Part shown: piece after piece, positions 1 through 6,064 of the stretch
Layout of the letters: every line of letters begins with the position of its first letter
Position numbering within the stretch: position 1 is the stretch's first letter
NCBI GenBank assembly: GCA_023390695.1
Contig: JAEWCJ010000258.1
Span: 1 to 8,461, forward strand
DNA from: Pseudomonadota bacterium
Lineage (GTDB): Bacteria; Pseudomonadota; Alphaproteobacteria; Rhizobiales; Xanthobacteraceae
Reading direction: 5' to 3'
DNA length: 8,461 bases
Program-made: the position numbers and the translations under genes
Notes under the pieces: model-generated
The model's database searches: none
The model's input: the letters and a program-made list of their open reading frames with translations, nothing else
Told to the model about the DNA's origin: nothing

Positions 1-588
1 TATTTTCCCCTGCCCGCCTTGCGCGAGGCGGCCGCCCGCGGCCGGATCGGCGGCGTCGCTCCCCGCTTTCACGGCCTGCCGACGAACCGCAGCCACCGCG
101 TCACGCTGGACACCGATTGCCCGGAGATCGTCGCCCGCTGCAAGGCCGACCAGGTCGATGCCGCGATCCTCGTTCCCAATTGTCCGGTCTGCCACCAGAG
201 CGTCAGCCTGGCGGCGCGCATGCTGGACGAGAACGGCATCGCGAGCGTGATCATGGGTTGCGCCAAAGACATCGTCGAGCATGTCGGCGTGCCGCGGCTG
301 CTGTTTTCCGACTTTCCGCTCGGCAACGGCGCCGGCCGTCCGCACGACCCGGCCTCGCAGGCCCGCACCCTGGAGCTCGCGCTTGCGTTGCTCGAAACCG
401 CCACCGCCCCGCGCACCACGCATCGCTCGCCCCTGGTCTGGAGCGCAAGCCCGGACTGGAAGCTCGACTATTGCAACATCGAACGTCTGTCGCCCGAGGA
501 GATCGGCCGGCGGCGCGCGGAATTCGACCGACAGAAGGAGATCGCCCGCGCGCTCCGCGACACGGCGAGCGCCGCTCCAGGTAGTTGA
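1..588 (+). CDS. GrdB/PrdB-like reductase-family protein (5' end outside window)
   Basis: The reading frame is open from base 1 and ends at TGA 586-588, so the start lies upstream and 195 residues are visible. The protein resembles the selenoprotein B subunits of glycine/betaine/sarcosine and D-proline reductases. The core ILVPNCPVCHQSVS followed by a helix and GIASVIMG corresponds to the GrdB active-site segment, where the catalytic selenocysteine sits in a UxxC motif. Here the pair is Cys61 and Cys64 (numbered from base 1; codons at 181-183 and 190-192), and there is no in-frame TGA. A later SDFPLGN stretch matches the HPLGN-like loop of GrdB. From family knowledge the B subunits bind substrate and pass it to a selenium or thiol centre. 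Aerobic alphaproteobacteria carry such cysteine versions with no known substrate. No GrdA/GrdC or Prd partner is visible here. The function is therefore a family-level assignment only. Confidence 0.72.
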   Translation, partial: YFPLPALREAAARGRIGGVAPRFHGLPTNRSHRVTLDTDCPEIVARCKADQVDAAILVPNCPVCHQSVSLAARMLDENGIASVIMGCAKDIVEHVGVPRLLFSDFPLGNGAGRPHDPASQARTLELALALLETATAPRTTHRSPLVWSASPDWKLDYCNIERLSPEEIGRRRAEFDRQKEIARALRDTASAAPGS

Positions 589-590
589 CT

Positions 591-640
591 GGACGCGTTT
601 TCTTCACGCGAACCGGTGCCCACTTCGCTCGAAAACGCTT
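591..640. repeat. Intergenic imperfect palindrome, Rhizobiales-type dispersed repeat
   Basis: GCGTTTTC at 595-602 is the inverted complement of GAAAACGC at 631-638. Inside these arms, CGCGAA (607-612) faces TTCGC (624-628), and the centre is ACCGGT. The whole unit resembles a short palindromic intergenic sequence that I recall as highly repeated in Bradyrhizobium and relatives; this is from memory, and no second copy exists in this window. It starts 3 nt after the stop of the rightward gene and ends just at the stop of the leftward gene. It could therefore act as a two-way transcript end or an mRNA 3'-end stabiliser for both. Confidence 0.65.
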
Positions 641-2407
641 TTAGACGCCGGCTTCCACCTGCACCGGCGCGCCATGCGTATGCGGGATCTTGTCGGCATA
701 CGCCTTCACGAAATCCGACATCGGCGCATTGTGGCCGGCGGGCGGCTCCAGCGCATGATCGCTGTAGGACGCGATCGCCGGATCGGCCATGACGCGCTTC
801 ATCATGCCGCGATACCGCCGGGCCAGCTTGATCCAGCGGAAAGCCACCCTGGTGAAATCGACGACGCGCCAGGGATAGAACAGCAGCGGATTGACGATCG
901 GCATGCCGTAACGGCGCTGGGTGCGGATCTTCCGGCGGACGAATCCAAATTGCAGCGGATGCACGCCTTCAATACGCGACGCCCCGGAAAACAGCGTGAT
1001 CGCATCGAGCACCTTGGTCTTGTTCAGGCCGGTCGCCGCGGCGCGCTTCATGATCGTCTCGACATGCTCGTCGCTGTAATAGCGTGTCCATGCGCCGCGA
1101 TAGACCGCCTCCCACGTCTCCTTCGACATGGTGGGATGGGCGGTGCAGGCATGTTCGAGATCGTATTTGTTCATGTCGGGATCCATCGGGATCCCCTTCA
1201 TGAGCAAAGTCTTGTGATCCTCGGATCCCGGCAGCGGCGTCAGGTAAAAGAATTCGAGAATGTCGACCGGCAATTCCTTCTTGATGATCTCGATGTCGCG
1301 CGCAATCGAGTCCGGGGTGTCGGTCGGAAAGCCGAGAATATAACCGGCGAAGGTCATCACCTTGGCCTTGCGCCAGGCGTGAAACATCTCCTGGTATTCC
1401 CAGATCTTGTTCTGGCGCTTCTTGGCGCCCATCAGAGATTCCGGATTGATGTTTTCCAGTCCGATGAACACCGCCGTGCAGCCCGCGCGCGCCGCCTTCT
1501 CGATGAAACCCGGAATGCGGTGACACAGCGTGTCCACCTGCAGCAGCAGGCGGATCCTGAAGCCTTCCTTTTCGCGCAGCTCGATCAGGCGGTCGAGGAT
1601 CGATTCCCAGTTCTTGTTGCGGGCGTAATTGTCGTCGGTGATGAAGAAGCGGGTGATGTTCTGCCTGGCATTGGCGCGCACGATCGCTTCGACGTCGTCG
1701 GCGGTGCGGTAGCGCGACTTGCGGCCCTGCACGTTGATGATAGTGCAGAAGCTGCACTGGAACGGACATCCGCGGCCGGCATCGAAGCTCGTGTAATGGC
1801 CGGCGACCCGCGTCACCACCTTGCGCGGCAGGATCGGAAACGTGGCCGCGTTCATGTCCGGCATGTCTTTCAGATAATTGTAGACCGGCCGGGCCTGGCC
1901 GGATGCCATGTCCTTGAGCAGGTCGGCCATGCGGCCTTCGCTCTCGCCCGCATACAGGACGGCGCCGATATCCTGCGCCTCCTTCAGATCCGCCGGCAAT
2001 TCCGGCAACATCGAGATGCAGCCGCTGACATGAAATCCGCCGATCACCACCGGGATGGCGGCGGCGCGGAACTGGCGCGTCAGATCGAGCGCACGCGGGA
2101 ACTGGTTGGATTGCACTCCCACCAGCCCGACGAAGCCCGCGCCGGCGGCGCGAATCTCGCGGATGGTCCGCTTGACGTCGATGACGGTGTTGCACTCGTC
2201 ATAGGCTTCGATCTCGATACCGACATCGGGGCCGAGCACGCGGTCCTGCGCGCATTCACTGAGCAGGCCGTAAACGCTGGCGAGACTGTTCGACGGAATG
2301 GTCGAGCGCCACCATTGAATGACATAACCGTCGGAATCGTAATGGGAGGGCTTGATCAGAATGATGCGAAACCTGCGCGTCGCAGGTGGTGCCGGCCTGG
2401 TCGTCAT
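641..2407 (-). CDS. B12-binding-domain radical SAM protein
   Basis: The product is 588 aa. Residues about 13-170 look like the Rossmann-like cobalamin-binding domain seen ahead of many radical SAM cores: IILIKPSHYDSDGY near the start, FVGLVGVQSN in the middle, IPVVIGGFHVSG at 118-129, and YAGESEGR at 152-159. Residues about 200-400 form the radical SAM barrel. The [4Fe-4S] ligands are Cys214, Cys218 and Cys221 in GRGCPFQCSFC, with the GLEN and GYILGFPTDTPDS motifs downstream. The C-terminal 100 residues hold a basic stretch (about 490-540) that could contact a membrane or nucleic acid. The ATG at 2407 was chosen over upstream TTG 2479 and ATG 2452. It has GGGGGA 6 nt ahead, the conserved domain starts just after it, and a candidate promoter lies over the earlier starts. 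BchE, HpnR-type methylases and other B12 radical SAM enzymes share this layout. The substrate cannot be read from the sequence. Confidence 0.88.
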   Translation of the reverse strand: MTTRPAPPATRRFRIILIKPSHYDSDGYVIQWWRSTIPSNSLASVYGLLSECAQDRVLGPDVGIEIEAYDECNTVIDVKRTIREIRAAGAGFVGLVGVQSNQFPRALDLTRQFRAAAIPVVIGGFHVSGCISMLPELPADLKEAQDIGAVLYAGESEGRMADLLKDMASGQARPVYNYLKDMPDMNAATFPILPRKVVTRVAGHYTSFDAGRGCPFQCSFCTIINVQGRKSRYRTADDVEAIVRANARQNITRFFITDDNYARNKNWESILDRLIELREKEGFRIRLLLQVDTLCHRIPGFIEKAARAGCTAVFIGLENINPESLMGAKKRQNKIWEYQEMFHAWRKAKVMTFAGYILGFPTDTPDSIARDIEIIKKELPVDILEFFYLTPLPGSEDHKTLLMKGIPMDPDMNKYDLEHACTAHPTMSKETWEAVYRGAWTRYYSDEHVETIMKRAAATGLNKTKVLDAITLFSGASRIEGVHPLQFGFVRRKIRTQRRYGMPIVNPLLFYPWRVVDFTRVAFRWIKLARRYRGMMKRVMADPAIASYSDHALEPPAGHNAPMSDFVKAYADKIPHTHGAPVQVEAGV

Positions 2408-2452
2408 GTCTTGTCCCCCGGGGCAAGGCTGCGAACTACGCCTTGACGGCAT

Positions 2453-2479
2453 GACATATTGTTTCGCCGGAAAGCGCAA
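2453..2479 (-). promoter_or_regulatory. Weak candidate promoter for the radical SAM gene
   Basis: On the minus strand TTGCGC (2474-2479) is followed after 15 nt by TATGTC (2453-2458). Initiation would fall near 2446 and give a leader of about 40 nt before ATG 2407. The spacer is short and both boxes are imperfect, so this is a suggestion only. It would rule out the longer start codons of the downstream gene. Confidence 0.22.
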
Positions 2480-2493
2480 GCCTTACGGGGGTA

Positions 2494-2602
2494 GCGCGTC
2501 CGCCGCCGGGCGCGGCGGCGGCGCGTCTGGACCGCGCATCACGGGGTGCAATGCAGGTTTTTGATCGCGCTGCGATCAGGTGCGCTCAACGCCCTGAGGC
2601 GC
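2494..2602. other. Intergenic region with three consecutive hairpins
   Basis: Between the small membrane-protein gene and the radical SAM gene there are three inverted repeats. The first is GCTCA/TGAG with flanking GCG/GCGC and one bulge (2582-2602). The second is a perfect TGATCGC/GCGATCA with a 3-nt loop (2562-2578). The third is a long GC stem, CGCCGCC (2501-2507) with GGCGGCG (2514-2520), extended outward by about five more pairs past one bulged T to roughly 2494-2525. None is followed by a T-run in the leftward direction, so none is a classical Rho-independent terminator. They may protect the 3' end of the upstream mRNA or pause transcription. Confidence 0.4.
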
Positions 2603-2608
2603 GGAAGA

Positions 2609-2878
2609 TCACACCCGGCGGCGGCGCAGTTTCCAGAACACGATGATCAGCATGGCGGCGACGGCCGCGCCGATGCTGGTTTCCGACGACAGGGCGCCGC
2701 GCTGCGCGGCCAGCATCATCACGCAGGTCGCCAGCGTGCAGGCCGTGATGGCCAGGCTCGCATGCCAGCGAAAGCCGGCCAGCAGCGATAGCACCAGCAC
2801 GGCCAGGAACAGTGCGGGGACGGTCAAAAGCTCGACGGTCGCCGGATCGGGTACGCGGATATACTCAACAAACGACAT
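2609..2878 (-). CDS. Small membrane protein, three predicted helices
   Basis: This is an 89-residue protein that I do not recognise. It has hydrophobic segments at about 15-36, 40-58 and 67-83, joined by very short loops, and ends in the basic tail KLRRRR. By the positive-inside rule the tail is cytoplasmic and the N-terminus outside. The start at ATG 2878 is preceded by GGGGG only 1 nt away, which is poor spacing for a ribosome-binding site, so the start is uncertain. A longer frame exists upstream, but its extra residues are arginine/serine-rich and overlap the methyltransferase gene out of frame. It lies 172 nt after the methyltransferase gene and 201 nt before the radical SAM gene, all on the same strand. 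The membrane-protein character and in-frame stop support a real gene; the role is unknown. Confidence 0.62.
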   Translation of the reverse strand: MSFVEYIRVPDPATVELLTVPALFLAVLVLSLLAGFRWHASLAITACTLATCVMMLAAQRGALSSETSIGAAVAAMLIIVFWKLRRRRV

Positions 2879-3009
2879 GCCCCCATTCTGGGGCGGGTCC
2901 GTTAGAGCGGGATTAACGGCAGCGGTCAGATCGCCGCCATTTTCGCCGTCATGCCGGGCGCGGGCCGAAGGCATGCGGTCCCGCGATCCGGGGGACATGA
3001 GACGGCATC

Positions 3010-3033
3010 GGGACGCGCTTTTCAGCGCGCCCC
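3010..3033 (-). terminator. GAAA-loop hairpin after the methyltransferase pair
   Basis: In the leftward transcript, GGGGCGCGCT pairs with AGCGCGTCCC around a GAAA tetraloop, giving a 10-bp stem that starts 17 nt past the stop at 3051. One pair is G.U in the leftward RNA but would be an A/C mismatch in the rightward RNA, so the structure fits leftward transcription. There is no T-run after it. It may be a non-canonical terminator or a 3'-end stabiliser rather than a classical intrinsic terminator. Confidence 0.42.
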
Positions 3034-3050
3034 GGATGGCAGGGATCGTC

Positions 3051-3923
3051 CTATTTCGCGCGCGTGGCCTGGAATTTCTCTTCCTTGTCGCCGGTCTTCG
3101 CCACGCCCTCGATGGTGTCGCCCACCACCTTGCCGGCATATTCGGTGCCGCCGATCTTGAAGACGATCTGCTCGCCGTTGAGCTTGCCGTCGGTGACCGC
3201 CGCCGCATTGGCGCCGGACTTCAGGTTGCCGGAGACCTCCTGGTATTTCTGCTCCAGCGTCAGGTCGCCCTGCGCCAGCTTCCAGGTGCCCTGCACATTC
3301 GCCGGGACGATCCACAGATAGGCGGTGCAATAGGAGCGGCAATCCTCGTTCACGCTCTCGGTCTGGTCCGCGGTCCAGTCGCCCATGCTGAAGGAATTGG
3401 TGACGATGCGCGTGCCCGGCTTCATCTTCAGGATGGTCGGGCGCAGACGCACATTCAGTTCCGGCAGCAGGAACATGGTGACGACGGTCGCCTTCGAGAA
3501 GTCGGTTTCGAAAATATCCGCCTGCGTGAACGTCGCCTTCGCGCCGACGCCTTCCTTCTCGGCATTGCGCTTGGACAATTCCACCATCTTGGGATTGTAC
3601 TCGATGCCGTAGGCGGTGGCGCCGCGCTTGGCGGCGGTGATGACGGTGCGGCCGTCGCCCGAGCCGAGATCGTAAAGAATGTCGGACGGCGTCAGCTTGG
3701 CCATGTCGAGCATCTTGTTGACCAGGGATTGCGCGGTCGGCACCCAGACGACGTCCTTGCCATCCTGGCCGACCGACGGTTCAAACGCGTCCTTGTCGGC
3801 CTTGGTTTCGGTTTTGGCGGCGCCATTCGCCAGCGCCGGCGACAGGCCCGGACCATTCACAACCAGAACGGCCGCGAGCGCGGAAACCGACGCCGCGCCG
3901 GCAAGCAACTTCAACACCTTCAT
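3051..3923 (-). CDS. Exported FAM173-like SAM-dependent methyltransferase, paralog 1
   Basis: The product is 290 aa. Residues 1-32 are a Sec-type signal peptide (KVLKLL, hydrophobic core, cleavage after ALA at 30-32). Residues about 58-210 are a class I methyltransferase core: WVPT lead-in at 60-63, motif I DLGSGDG at 85-91, ribose-binding Glu108 in GIEYN, and acidic Asp136 in QADIFETD. The layout, including a late NSFSMGDWTAD segment, follows the FAM173 family, whose animal members methylate lysines of the ATP synthase c-subunit and the ADP/ATP carrier. Residues about 211-288 are an extra domain, probably beta-rich, ending in GVAKTGDKEEKFQATR. Its only cysteines are Cys195 and Cys199. The ATG at 3923 has GGAGG 5 nt ahead. 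It sits 49 nt after its paralog, probably in one transcript. The substrate and the source of SAM outside the cytoplasm are unknown. Confidence 0.85.
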   Translation of the reverse strand: MKVLKLLAGAASVSALAAVLVVNGPGLSPALANGAAKTETKADKDAFEPSVGQDGKDVVWVPTAQSLVNKMLDMAKLTPSDILYDLGSGDGRTVITAAKRGATAYGIEYNPKMVELSKRNAEKEGVGAKATFTQADIFETDFSKATVVTMFLLPELNVRLRPTILKMKPGTRIVTNSFSMGDWTADQTESVNEDCRSYCTAYLWIVPANVQGTWKLAQGDLTLEQKYQEVSGNLKSGANAAAVTDGKLNGEQIVFKIGGTEYAGKVVGDTIEGVAKTGDKEEKFQATRAK

Positions 3924-3972
3924 CTATTCCTCCAATGAAAACTCATTAACTGCCCGGCTCCGCGCGATCCTA

Positions 3973-4809
3973 TCAGCCGAGCGTCGCCTGCCATTTCGTT
4001 TCCTTGTCGCCGGTCTTGGCGACGCCCTCGATGCTGTTGCCGTTCACCTTGCCGGTATATTGCGTGTTGCCGGCGGTGAAGGTGATCTCGTCGCCCTTCA
4101 TCTTGCCGTTGATCACGATCGCGGCCACGTTGCCGTTCTTCAGCGAGCCCGACAGCATCTGGAAGTTCTGTTTCAGCGCCAGTTCGGCTTCGCCGATCTT
4201 CCAGTTGCCCTCCACTTTCGCCGGCACCACCCAGAAATGCGCTCGGCAATGCGAGGTGCAATTGTCGCTGAGCGTGACGGTTTCGTCCGGCGTCCACTCG
4301 CCCATGTCGAAGGAATTGGAGACGACCCGCGTGCCCGGCTTCATGTCGAGGATTTTCGGGCGCAGCTTGAGGTTGAGAGTGGAGAGCAGAAACATCGTCA
4401 CCACCGTCGCCTTGGAGAAATCGGTTTCGAAGATGTCGCCGCGCACGAAGGTCGCCTTGTCGCTGACGCCCTCCTTCTCGGCATTGGCCTTCGACAGGGC
4501 CACCATGTCGGGATTGTACTCGATGCCGAGCGCCGTGATGCCGCGCTTGGCCGCGGTGATGACGGTGTGGCCGTCGCCGGAGCCGAGATCGACGACGTAA
4601 TCGGCCGGGGTCGCCTGCGCCATGTCGAGCATCCTGTCGACCAGCGCCTGCGCGGTCGGCACCCAGATCACGTCCTTGCCGGCCTGGCCGACCTGCGGCT
4701 CGAAGGTCTTCTGAGCCGGCTGCGCCAGCGCTCCGGGTTGCATGGTTTGTAGAGCGAATGCGACGGCCAGACCGGAAACGGCCAGCATGCGCGAAAGAGA
4801 CGGCTTCAT
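3973..4809 (-). CDS. Exported FAM173-like SAM-dependent methyltransferase, paralog 2
   Basis: The product is 278 aa and aligns with the following gene over the whole mature length without large gaps, at roughly two-thirds identity by eye. The signal peptide ends at ALA (27-29). WVPT is at 49-52, motif I DLGSGDG at 74-80, Glu97 in GIEYN, Asp125 in RGDIFETD, and NSFDMGEWTPDE at about 165-176. The C-terminal extra domain (about 200-276) again ends in GVAKTGDKETKWQATL. The only two cysteines, Cys184 and Cys188, match those of the paralog. The ATG at 4809 was chosen because GGAGG lies 6 nt upstream and a signal peptide follows directly; the longer frame to 4881 would bury the signal peptide. It starts 85 nt after the cystathionine lyase gene, with a 13-bp tandem repeat in its leader. 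A periplasmic or surface methylation role is inferred, not shown. Confidence 0.85.
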   Translation of the reverse strand: MKPSLSRMLAVSGLAVAFALQTMQPGALAQPAQKTFEPQVGQAGKDVIWVPTAQALVDRMLDMAQATPADYVVDLGSGDGHTVITAAKRGITALGIEYNPDMVALSKANAEKEGVSDKATFVRGDIFETDFSKATVVTMFLLSTLNLKLRPKILDMKPGTRVVSNSFDMGEWTPDETVTLSDNCTSHCRAHFWVVPAKVEGNWKIGEAELALKQNFQMLSGSLKNGNVAAIVINGKMKGDEITFTAGNTQYTGKVNGNSIEGVAKTGDKETKWQATLG

Positions 4810-4823
4810 ATTGTCCTCCAAGA

Positions 4824-4849
4824 CAAGACCTGCAAACAAGACCTGCAAA
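4824..4849. repeat. Two perfect tandem copies of a 13-bp unit
   Basis: CAAGACCTGCAAA occurs at 4824-4836 and again directly at 4837-4849. In the leftward mRNA this is TTTGCAGGTCTTG twice, ending 14 nt before the ATG at 4809 and just ahead of its ribosome-binding site. It could be a recent slippage duplication or a paired binding site in the leader. Confidence 0.8.
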
Positions 4850-4894
4850 TCGTACAGCGATGCCCGGACCCTCATAAACACCGTAGAATGCCGA

Positions 4895-6064
4895 CTATTT
4901 CACGGCTGTGAAAGCATTCTCCAGGTCCGCGACCAGATCCTCGACATCCTCGATGCCGACCGAAAGCCGGATCAGGCCGTCGGTGATGCCGAGCTCGGCC
5001 CGCACCTCCGCCGGCACCGAGCCGTGGGTCATGATGCCGGGATGCTGGATCAGGCTCTCCACCGCGCCGAGACTCTCCGCCAAAGCGAATATCTCGCAGC
5101 GCTCGAGGAACGCGCGTGCCCCGGCAAGGTCCGTTTTCAGCTCCGCCGAGATCATGCCGCCGAAGGCCTTCATCTGCGATTTGGCAAGATCATGCTGAGG
5201 ATGGCTCTTGAGGCCGGGATAGATGACCTTGTTCACCTTCGGATGCTTGTCCAGCCATTCGGCGATCTTCAGCGCCGACGCGGATTGCCGCTCCATCCGC
5301 AAGGCGAGCGTCTTGATGCCGCGCAGCGCCAGGAAGGAATCGAACGGCCCCTGGATGGCGCCGACCGCATTCTGCAGGAAGGCCAGTTGCTCGCGCAACG
5401 CCGCATTGTCGCCGATCACGGCGATGCCGCCGACCATGTCGGAATGGCGGTTGAGATATTTGGTGGTGGAATGCACCACGATATCGAAGCCCAATTCCAG
5501 CGGCCGCTGCAGATAGGGACTGGCGAAGGTGTTGTCGGCGACGGTGATGATGTTGCGCTTGCGCGCGAAGTCGGCGATGGCGCGCAGATCGGCCAGCTTG
5601 AGAAGCGGATTGGTCGGGGTTTCCACCCAGATCATCCTGGTCTGCGGGCGCACCGCCTTTTCGATCGCCGCAAGATCGCTCACGTCGACATAGCTGGTTT
5701 CGAGTCCGGCCGAGCGGTTGCGCACGCGCGTGAACAGCCGCCGCGTGCCGCCATAGATGTCGTCGGTCGCGATCACATGCGCGCCCTGGTCGAGACATTC
5801 CAGAATGGTCGAGATCGCGGCAAGGCCGGAGGCGAAGGCAAAGCCGGCGGTGCCGCCTTCCAGATCGGCAACGCAGCGCTCGAAGGCCATGCGGGTCGGA
5901 TTCTGCGACCGCGCATATTCGTAGCCTTTGTGCACGCCCGGGCTCTGCTGCACGTAGGTCGACGTGGCATAGATCGGGGTGATCACCGCGCCGGTGGTGG
6001 GATCCGGCTCCTGCCCGGCGTGAATGCAGCGGGTAAAGAAGCCGGGACGGTTGGGACGGGTCAT
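4895..6064 (-). CDS. Cystathionine gamma-lyase / gamma-synthase family PLP enzyme
   Basis: The product is 389 aa, a full-length Cys/Met-metabolism PLP enzyme. Visible family residues are Tyr50 and Arg52 (YEYAR), which hold the phosphate of the neighbouring subunit's cofactor; Tyr104 in DDIYGG, which stacks on the PLP ring; Asp177 in VADNTF; and the Schiff-base Lys202 in HSTTKYLNRHSD. Also present are Glu336 in ESLGAVESL, typical of gamma-lyase and gamma-synthase rather than beta-lyase, and Arg366 in GLIRLSVG, which binds the substrate carboxylate. Sequence alone does not separate gamma-lyase from gamma-synthase (MetB). The preceding gene encodes cystathionine beta-synthase and overlaps it by 4 nt (ATGA), which favours gamma-lyase: cystathionine to cysteine, 2-oxobutyrate and ammonia, with possible H2S release. 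It is cytoplasmic and expected to be a homotetramer. The start is fixed by the overlap and by AAGG just upstream. Confidence 0.92.
   Translation of the reverse strand: MTRPNRPGFFTRCIHAGQEPDPTTGAVITPIYATSTYVQQSPGVHKGYEYARSQNPTRMAFERCVADLEGGTAGFAFASGLAAISTILECLDQGAHVIATDDIYGGTRRLFTRVRNRSAGLETSYVDVSDLAAIEKAVRPQTRMIWVETPTNPLLKLADLRAIADFARKRNIITVADNTFASPYLQRPLELGFDIVVHSTTKYLNRHSDMVGGIAVIGDNAALREQLAFLQNAVGAIQGPFDSFLALRGIKTLALRMERQSASALKIAEWLDKHPKVNKVIYPGLKSHPQHDLAKSQMKAFGGMISAELKTDLAGARAFLERCEIFALAESLGAVESLIQHPGIMTHGSVPAEVRAELGITDGLIRLSVGIEDVEDLVADLENAFTAVK

Noticed and set aside
181..192. Selenocysteine in the GrdB-like protein
   Set aside because: Both active-site codons are cysteine (TGT and TGC), with no in-frame TGA before the stop at 586.
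281..2446. 721-codon open frame on the plus strand
   Set aside because: It runs antisense to the radical SAM gene and overlaps the GrdB-like gene. Its product is rich in Arg, His and Ala with no recognisable motif, as expected of a shadow frame in GC-rich DNA.
2408..2479. Longer N-terminus of the radical SAM protein from TTG 2479 or ATG 2452
   Set aside because: There is no ribosome-binding site before either codon, the added residues are not domain-like, and a possible promoter overlaps them. ATG 2407 has GGGGGA at good spacing.
2643..3938. 431-codon plus-strand frame over the small membrane gene and methyltransferase 1
   Set aside because: It is an antisense shadow; the minus-strand gene has a signal peptide, methyltransferase motifs and a strong ribosome-binding site.
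4810..4881. Longer N-terminus of methyltransferase 2 from 4881
   Set aside because: It would translate the ribosome-binding site and tandem repeat and place the signal peptide internally; ATG 4809 has a perfect GGAGG.
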